DNA of 8,452 nt, from contig WGAB01000063.1 of NCBI GenBank assembly GCA_015489295.1, positions 1-8,452 on the forward strand, given 5' to 3'. The stretch's first letter is position 1, and each line of letters starts with the position of its first letter. Origin of the DNA: Caldifarciminota bacterium. Its GTDB lineage: Bacteria; WOR-3; Hydrothermia; WGAB01. The translations under genes were made by a program, and so were the position numbers. The notes beneath the pieces were generated by a model, which saw only the letters and a list, made by a program, of their open reading frames with translations, was not told the origin of the DNA and ran no database searches. Positions 1-6,593 of the stretch are shown here, piece after piece.

Positions 1-582
1 GATCTCGGCCCAGTGGGCACGCCGCAGCCGGTCCGACACCGCCTGCTGGGAGATCCCCAAAAGGGAAGCCACCCGGAGCTGGCTCCTGTGCTGCCGGTAG
101 GCCCGGATCACCTCCACTTGTTCAGGCGTCCAGTGGATTTTAAGGAGGGTCAGCGCGTTCACCTGGCCCGATATCGCCTGGTCCAACAAAGGAAAGTGCG
201 CCTTCAGACGGAAAAACAGGCGCTCCCGCTTCAGGCTTTCCATCAGGTCGGCGGCGTCGTGGAACGCGGGCCCGTCCATCTGGGTGACATCTCCTGTCGA
301 GAACCCCACCGTGATCCTTCCATACACCACGACGATCCTCAGAGCCCCAGGATACAGGGCGAAAAATACTTCGCTGAGGATAGCGGATAGGAATCTCAAG
401 GAACGCAAAACCGCGCCGATCTCATCAATGCCCTTGAGGATCTTGAACTCCGCATCCAGATCGGGGGCAAACCTCTCGTTCAGGAGCCCCATCAGGTGCC
501 GGAGGTGCCGCTGGAACCCCTCGGTGTCCCGGACCTTGCTGGAGCGGACCACATCCCCCAGCAGCACATAGCGCGCTACCAT
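1..582 (-). CDS. SatD-family protein with C-terminal helix-turn-helix (3' end outside window)
   Basis: An uninterrupted frame of 194 codons runs from ATG at 582 to the left edge with no stop. The start (M-V-A-R-Y-V-L-L-G-D-V-V-R-S-S-K) matches the N-terminus of SatD-family proteins, named after the streptococcal sat locus and of unknown biochemical role. Other family-like parts are the K-G-I-D-E-I stretch (residues 50-55), the I-T-V-G-F-S-T-G segment (90-97) and D-G-P-A-F-H-D-A (103-110). Residues 152-192 (W-T-P-E-Q-V-E-V-I-R, then L-L-G-I-S-Q-Q-A-V-S-D-R-L) form a convincing helix-turn-helix, so DNA binding is likely. From memory, relatives usually carry a Gly-Asp-Glu-Phe-type stretch; here the glycine appears to be Ile52. 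No Shine-Dalgarno sequence sits at the usual distance; the region just upstream is a nested palindrome that may act as operator or mRNA hairpin. Family call fairly firm; function and autoregulation are inference. Confidence 0.75.
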   Translation of the reverse strand, partial: MVARYVLLGDVVRSSKVRDTEGFQRHLRHLMGLLNERFAPDLDAEFKILKGIDEIGAVLRSLRFLSAILSEVFFALYPGALRIVVVYGRITVGFSTGDVTQMDGPAFHDAADLMESLKRERLFFRLKAHFPLLDQAISGQVNALTLLKIHWTPEQVEVIRAYRQHRSQLRVASLLGISQQAVSDRLRRAHWAEI

Positions 583-585
583 GCT

Positions 586-633
586 TACAAGGCTACAGCC
601 TTGTATTCCGAAATACAAGGCCACAGCCTTGTA
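586..633. promoter_or_regulatory. Two tandem 20-bp palindromes abutting the satD-like start codon
   Basis: The first copy (586-605) has perfect 9-bp arms, TACAAGGCT and AGCCTTGTA, around AC. The second (614-633) is the same except for one base in the left arm (TACAAGGCC). Their centres are 28 bp apart and the 8-bp spacer is itself nearly symmetric. The array ends 3 bp before the ATG at 582. In satD-like mRNA the two copies could also pair with each other as one stem of about 20 pairs with three G-U wobbles, which would occlude the ribosome-binding region. The likely role is a pair of dimeric operator sites or a translational hairpin controlling the satD-like gene. The binder is unknown; the helix-turn-helix of the gene's own product is an obvious candidate. 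Confidence 0.6.
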
Positions 634-651
634 GGAGGCGTCGGGAAACCG

Positions 652-672
652 TGATCCTTCCTGCCAGGATCA
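652..672. repeat. Inverted repeat in the satD-rrf2 intergenic region
   Basis: Seven-base arms TGATCCT (652-658) and AGGATCA (666-672) flank a 7-nt spacer. It may be a protein-binding site between the divergent genes, but it is short and lies about 90 bp from the recognisable promoter. The sequence ACCGTGATCCTTCC that covers its left arm (648-661) also occurs inside the satD-like gene at 308-321. No role can be assigned. Confidence 0.3.
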
Positions 673-763
673 TGCGGGGAGGGGCGCGTCGAGCTTCCCT
701 GGGTATCCCTGAGACCGTCGGTTCCCTCGGGCCGCCTGGAGGAAGCCGGACCTTCGGCGCCCC

Positions 764-792
764 TTTACAGGCCAATCTCCCGCATGTATACT
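764..792 (+). promoter_or_regulatory. Sigma70-type promoter for the rrf2-family gene
   Basis: TTTACA (764-769) and TATACT (787-792) each match the sigma70 consensus at five of six positions and are separated by an ideal 17 bp. Transcription would begin near 799, leaving a leader of about 50 nt before the ATG at 852. The -10 box lies within the palindrome at 779-800, so a bound protein there should block RNA polymerase. Confidence 0.65.
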
Positions 793-800
793 TATGCGGG
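779..800. promoter_or_regulatory. Palindromic operator candidate over the -10 box
   Basis: Perfect 7-bp arms CCCGCAT (779-785) and ATGCGGG (794-800) surround an 8-bp spacer that contains most of the -10 hexamer. Its size (22 bp) and position suit a dimeric repressor, and autorepression by the Rrf2 protein encoded just downstream is the simplest idea. A second, smaller symmetric element, TTGAA-GTGA-TTCAA, follows at 806-819 in the leader. Binding is inferred. Confidence 0.5.
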
Positions 801-851
801 TATCATTGAAGTGATTCAAAAGGCGCCAATGAAGGAAAGGAGGAGGAACTT

Positions 852-1313
852 ATGGATATTACCCGCACAACCCACTATACCCTGCGCACCCTGGTGGAAC
901 TCGCCATGCACGGCGAAAACGAGGTGGTCTCCAGCAAGGATATCTCCGAACGGCAGATGATCCCCCGCAGTTACCTGCCCAAGATCGTGCTCATCCTCTC
1001 CACCAAAGGCTTCGTGCGCACCGAGCGCGGCAAGATGGGCGGCCTGCGCCTGGCCGTGGATCCCGCCAAGATCACCCTCCTGGACATCCTGGAGGCGGTG
1101 GAAGGCCCCCTGAGCTTTAACCGGTGTGCCCTGTACCCCGAGGAATGCCCCCACGGCAGCGTGTGCCCGCTGGGCCTGGCCTGGGACCATGTTCAGGAAG
1201 TGTTCGCCAACGAACTGCGGAAGATCACCGTGAAGGACCTGGCGGAAAGGGTCAAGGAACAACTGGCCAAGGACCGCGAAGCCGCCCACCACGGCGGTAC
1301 AGAGTCACCGTAG
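852..1313 (+). CDS. Rrf2-family transcriptional regulator, probably Fe-S cluster-binding
   Basis: A complete 153-residue protein of normal Rrf2/IscR/NsrR length. The N-terminus (D-I-T-R-T-T-H-Y-T-L-R-T-L-V-E-L-A) opens the winged helix-turn-helix. The recognition helix region is near 38-52 (P-R-S-Y-L-P-K-I-V), and the wing carries the family motif R-G-K-M-G-G-L-R-L-A (59-68). Three cysteines, C92, C99 and C105 (C-X6-C-X5-C), lie where IscR-like proteins bind an iron-sulfur cluster; E. coli IscR uses C92, C98 and C104. That suggests sensing of Fe-S status, nitric oxide or redox. The start is set by AGGAGG at 841-846, 5 nt before ATG. It has its own promoter and embedded palindrome, stands divergent from the satD-like gene and convergent with uvrA. 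Family assignment is secure; the ligand and targets (IscR-, NsrR- or other type) cannot be told from sequence. Confidence 0.93.
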   Translation: MDITRTTHYTLRTLVELAMHGENEVVSSKDISERQMIPRSYLPKIVLILSTKGFVRTERGKMGGLRLAVDPAKITLLDILEAVEGPLSFNRCALYPEECPHGSVCPLGLAWDHVQEVFANELRKITVKDLAERVKEQLAKDREAAHHGGTESP

Positions 1314-1324
1314 GTGCCAGAGCG

Positions 1325-4147
<2,823 letters not shown>

Positions 4148-4393
4148 AGCGGCAAAGTATGAGTGAGGGCAAGGAAGGGTGCAAGGCAAAACTTGTCAAG
4201 GGTAGGATTCCCGAGATCAAAGGGTCCTCCTGAGGCACAAAGAGAAACCTGGAGGTTGATGTCGGAGCCTGCAGAATCGCGGGCCCTCAAAGGTCCTGCA
4301 GAAAAGGGAGGTGCTGCACCAGAAGACCGTACCAACGGGCTCCTGGGGTGGTCCAGCATTTCTGTCGCATCCAGAGGCAGGGCATGGGGAACC
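4148..4393. other. Non-coding stretch upstream of uvrA
   Basis: About 250 bases between the uvrA start and the hairpin at 4394. I see no convincing gene, tRNA, SRP RNA or tmRNA feature on either strand. Apart from the weak uvrA promoter candidate, the only pattern is a short direct repeat, CCTGCAGAA, near 4268 and again about 25 bases further right. Confidence 0.5.
4171..4199 (-). promoter_or_regulatory. Possible uvrA promoter
   Basis: On the minus strand a perfect TTGACA (4199 to 4194) is followed, 17 bp later, by TTCCTT (4176 to 4171), a poor -10 match. Transcription would start roughly 15-20 nt before the uvrA ATG at 4147, giving a very short leader. The -35 box is convincing; the -10 is not. 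Confidence 0.3.
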
Positions 4394-4428
4394 TTAAGCG
4401 GGGCGGCCCGGAGGGCCGCCCCGCCTAA
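4394..4428 (-). terminator. Strong GC hairpin behind the small-protein gene
   Basis: Bases 4394-4409 pair with 4413-4428: a 12-bp GC stem, one A-C mismatch, then three A-T pairs, closed by a 3-nt loop. It begins 11 nt after the small gene's stop codon on the minus strand. No U-run follows in that direction, so it may stop polymerase inefficiently or mainly protect the mRNA 3' end. On the plus strand it is followed by AGCTTTT. Confidence 0.5.
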
Positions 4429-4439
4429 AGCTTTTCGGC

Positions 4440-4574
4440 CTACCGCTCAAACAGCAGGCCACCGATCAGCAAGCCGTTCCAGCGGACCGGAAAGTCCGGC
4501 ACCTCACGCCGGATCTTCAAAGGGGCCTTGGAAACAGGCTGCTTCTTCAAAGTCTTCTCCTTCTTCTCGGCCAT
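4440..4574 (-). CDS. Small basic protein, 44 residues, unknown function
   Basis: The reading frame starts at ATG 4574 and ends with TAG at 4440-4442. The strongest evidence that it is real is the Shine-Dalgarno sequence AAAGGAGGTGA (minus strand 4589 to 4579), 4 nt before the ATG and the best in the window. An upstream in-frame extension to 4682 would run back through the terminator and into nadA, so it was rejected. The product is lysine-rich at the N-terminus (M-A-E-K-K-E-K-T-L-K-K), net about +6, and ends in a short hydrophobic tail (W-N-G-L-L-I-G-G-L-L-F-E-R), too short for a normal membrane span. There is no cysteine or recognisable motif. It lies behind the nadA terminator and is closed by the GC hairpin at 4394-4428. 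A weak promoter, TTGCGG (4682 to 4677) with TAAGAT (4659 to 4654) at 17-bp spacing, could serve it, but the transcript would then cross the terminator. I do not recognise the family. Confidence 0.65.
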   Translation of the reverse strand: MAEKKEKTLKKQPVSKAPLKIRREVPDFPVRWNGLLIGGLLFER

Positions 4575-4600
4575 GGTCTCACCTCCTTTGTTCATGGCAC

Positions 4601-4636
4601 AAAAAACCCCGAGACTCCCGAAGGATTCCCGGGGTT
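4601..4636 (-). terminator. Intrinsic terminator of nadA
   Basis: Reading the minus strand, AACCCCGGGA (4636 to 4627) pairs with TCTCGGGGTT (4614 to 4605). Inside it, a second stem TCC-TTCG-GGA carries a stable UUCG tetraloop. A run of six T follows (4606 to 4601). It starts about 20 nt after the nadA stop codon and ends about 11 nt before the small gene's Shine-Dalgarno sequence. This is a classic Rho-independent terminator, and could act as an attenuator for the small gene. Confidence 0.88.
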
Positions 4637-4656
4637 CGTTTGACAGGTGGGTAATC

Positions 4657-5637
4657 TTATGCGGCGCGCCGGGGTTCCGCAACCCCCGGGGTTGCCAGCA
4701 TGCGCTCCAGAGCCCGCCGGGCTCGCCGGGCCACGGCCTCGGGAACCCGGACCTCGTAGATTTCTTCCTGAAGGGAGCGCAGGACCTTTTCCAGGGTGAT
4801 CTTCTTCATGTACGGACACACAGCCTCGGCATGGGCCGGAACGAAGGTCTTTTCGGGGTTCTCCTGTTCCAGCCGGTACAGGAGGCCCACCTCGGTGGCC
4901 ACCACGAACTCCCGGGCCTCAGATTCCCGGGCTCGCCGAAGCATACCGCCCGTGGACAGGATGTGCACCGCGTGGGAGCCCAGAACCCCCTCCTGGGCAA
5001 AGTACAGGCAGGAGGACGAGCAGCCGCATTCGGGATGGATCAGGAATTCGGCTCCGGGGCGTTGGTCCAGAAGCGCTTTGAGGTGTTCGGGCCGAATCTG
5101 GGCGTGCACGTGGCACTCGCCAGGCCAGAGGTGGAGCCTTCGGCCGGTAACGGAGGCCACGTAGGCCCCCAGGTACATGTCGGGCACGAACAGGATCTCC
5201 TGATCTTCCGGCAACGACTGCACCACCTGTACGGCATTGGAGGAGGTGCAGCAGTAGTCGCTTTCGGCCTTGACCTCGGCCGAGGTGTTGACGTAGGCCA
5301 CCACCACGGCCCCGGGGTGCTGTTGCTTCCACGCCCGAAGTTCCTCGGCGGTGATGGACTCCGCTAGGGAACAGCCGGCCTCCAGGTCGGGGAGGAGCAC
5401 GCGCTTGTCGGGGTTCAGGATGGCCGCGGTTTCGGCCATGAAGTGTACCCCGCAGAACACGAGGAGGGCCTCCCCGGCCTCCCGGGCGCGGGCGGCCAGG
5501 GCCAGGGAATCGCCCACGAAGTCGGCCACCTCCTGCACTTCGGGCAACTGGTAATTGTGGGCCAGGATCAGGGCCTGCTTTTGGTCCTTGAGTCGACGAA
5601 TCTCCTGCTGCAGTTCTGCAACCGTGGGTTCCTTCAT
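4657..5637 (-). CDS. nadA: Quinolinate synthase NadA
   Basis: A complete 326-residue quinolinate synthase. It condenses iminoaspartate with dihydroxyacetone phosphate to quinolinate in de novo NAD synthesis, using an oxygen-sensitive [4Fe-4S] cluster. The three cluster cysteines are evident: C89 (L-E-A-G-C-S-L-A), C175 (W-P-G-E-C-H-V-H) and C274 (E-A-V-C-P-Y-M-K). Other hallmarks are A-H-N-Y-Q (26-30), D-F-V-G-D-S (39-44), F-C-G-V-H-F-M-A-E-T (61-70), Y-V-N-T-S-A-E-V-K-A (115-124) and H-P-E-C-G-C (201-206). GGGAGGAT lies just before ATG 5637. No nadB or nadC is adjacent, so the iminoaspartate source and the next step must be encoded elsewhere. A weak promoter may lie at 5677-5705. An intrinsic terminator follows the stop. 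Identity is secure. Confidence 0.98.
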   Translation of the reverse strand: MKEPTVAELQQEIRRLKDQKQALILAHNYQLPEVQEVADFVGDSLALAARAREAGEALLVFCGVHFMAETAAILNPDKRVLLPDLEAGCSLAESITAEELRAWKQQHPGAVVVAYVNTSAEVKAESDYCCTSSNAVQVVQSLPEDQEILFVPDMYLGAYVASVTGRRLHLWPGECHVHAQIRPEHLKALLDQRPGAEFLIHPECGCSSSCLYFAQEGVLGSHAVHILSTGGMLRRARESEAREFVVATEVGLLYRLEQENPEKTFVPAHAEAVCPYMKKITLEKVLRSLQEEIYEVRVPEAVARRARRALERMLATPGVAEPRRAA

Positions 5638-5676
5638 GGGATCCTCCCGATGGCTGAAGTGGGGTTCAAGCGGTTA

Positions 5677-5705
5677 AGTTTACCGAATTTGGGCGATTTG
5701 GTCCA
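5677..5705 (-). promoter_or_regulatory. Possible nadA promoter
   Basis: On the minus strand TGGACC (5705 to 5700) and TAAACT (5682 to 5677) are 17 bp apart, each matching the sigma70 consensus at four of six bases. This would put the start about 30 nt before the nadA ATG. Only plausible. On the other strand an even weaker pair (TTGCAG at 5721, TACCAT at 5744) could serve the bamD-like gene. Confidence 0.3.
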
Positions 5706-5756
5706 GCCCCGTTGGGCCGATTGCAGGGGGCATCGGCAATCCTTACCATTAAGCGG

Positions 5757-6575
5757 ATGAGAAAGCCCCAACCACGGATTTCCCTGTTGCTGTTGGCGTT
5801 GGGTCTTGCGGCCTGGGTTCCCTCCTCTGGCTGCCGCACCTGGCACCGGTCTCCGTCGCCGGTGCAGGAACGTTCGCCCCAGGCCCTGCTGGAGCGGGCC
5901 CACGACCTGTTCCGCCAGGGAAAATACGATCGGGCCGCCGATCTTTTCAAGGCCTTCGTTTTCCGGTATCCCACCTCCCCTCGGGTGGATGAGGCCCAGT
6001 TTTACCTGGCCGAATGCTATTTCCGTAGGAAGGACTACGACCAGGCCATCCCGGAGTACAGTTTCCTGGTGGAGAACTTCCCCCAGAGCCCTTATCGGGC
6101 CCGGGCTGAGCTCCGGATGGCCGAAGCCTATCTCCGGAAGGCCCCGCCGCCGGAACTCGACCAGACGGACACCGAGACCGCCATCCGGCAGTTTCGGAGG
6201 TTTCTTGCCCGCTACCCCGATTCCCCTCTGGCGGATACCGCCCGGCTCCTCCTGCAGCAGGCCAAGGAGAAACTGGCCGAGAAGATGCTCATCGCGGTCC
6301 GCACCTATCGAAACCTGGAGGCCTGGACCTCGGAGCGGCTGTACATTCGGCTCCTGGAACAGGAGTATCCCCAAACCGAGGCCCGCTGGTGGGCCCGCTA
6401 CTACCTGGCCGAGTACTACATTCAGCAGGGGCAGGCCGACAGCGCCTATACGGTGATCCACAATCTGATTGAGCAGGAAGACGCCCTGCCCCCAAAACTC
6501 GTGCGCAAAACCAAGGAGTTGGGGCTGAAATACGGGCTCTGGCCCTTCCGCCGGGCCCCTTCTCCAAAAGGGTAG
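5757..6575 (+). CDS. bamD: BamD-like outer-membrane assembly lipoprotein
   Basis: A 272-residue protein, close to the usual BamD (YfiO/ComL) length. BamD is the essential lipoprotein partner of BamA in beta-barrel protein insertion and acts on the periplasmic face of the outer membrane. The N-terminus has a basic start, a Leu-rich hydrophobic core (residues 9-19) and a lipobox-like V-P-S-S-G-C with C26 as the probable lipid-anchored residue; the -3 serine is not canonical. Residues 41-240 are TPR-like helical repeats, for example A-L-L-E-R-A-H-D-L-F-R-Q-G-K-Y-D-R-A-A (43-61). The P-P-E-L-D-Q-T segment (131-137) is typical of BamD. ATG 5757 was preferred to an in-frame TTG at 5712 because it gives a normal signal peptide, though no good ribosome-binding site is seen. 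It is followed after 18 nt by the OmpA-domain gene, which suggests an envelope operon. A general TPR lipoprotein is the only real alternative. Confidence 0.88.
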   Translation: MRKPQPRISLLLLALGLAAWVPSSGCRTWHRSPSPVQERSPQALLERAHDLFRQGKYDRAADLFKAFVFRYPTSPRVDEAQFYLAECYFRRKDYDQAIPEYSFLVENFPQSPYRARAELRMAEAYLRKAPPPELDQTDTETAIRQFRRFLARYPDSPLADTARLLLQQAKEKLAEKMLIAVRTYRNLEAWTSERLYIRLLEQEYPQTEARWWARYYLAEYYIQQGQADSAYTVIHNLIEQEDALPPKLVRKTKELGLKYGLWPFRRAPSPKG

Positions 6576-6593
6576 AAATCAGGAGGCCGTTCC

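Noticed and set aside
593..775. 60-codon minus-strand frame in the satD-rrf2 intergenic region
   Set aside because: Composition is Arg/Pro-rich and motif-free, and it ends inside the palindrome array; it looks like chance.
816..1292. 158-codon minus-strand frame opposite rrf2
   Set aside because: Antisense shadow of a certain Rrf2 gene.
4148..4189. N-terminal extension of UvrA from a TTG codon at 4189
   Set aside because: The added 14 residues (Cys/Pro-rich) have no counterpart in UvrA, and ATG 4147 gives the normal family start.
4200..4393. Possible structured RNA (SRP, 6S or tmRNA) upstream of uvrA
   Set aside because: No SRP Alu/GGAA-loop signature, no tmRNA ends or tag frame, and no long self-complementary fold was found by eye.
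4440..4574. Small protein as a modified-peptide (RiPP or bacteriocin) precursor
   Set aside because: Its Gly-Gly and basic leader-like start are suggestive only; there is no cysteine/serine-rich core and no modification, transport or immunity gene nearby.
5634..6461. Minus-strand open frame (275 codons) opposite the bamD-like gene
   Set aside because: It covers a well-supported TPR lipoprotein gene and the nadA leader; no motif or ribosome-binding site supports it.
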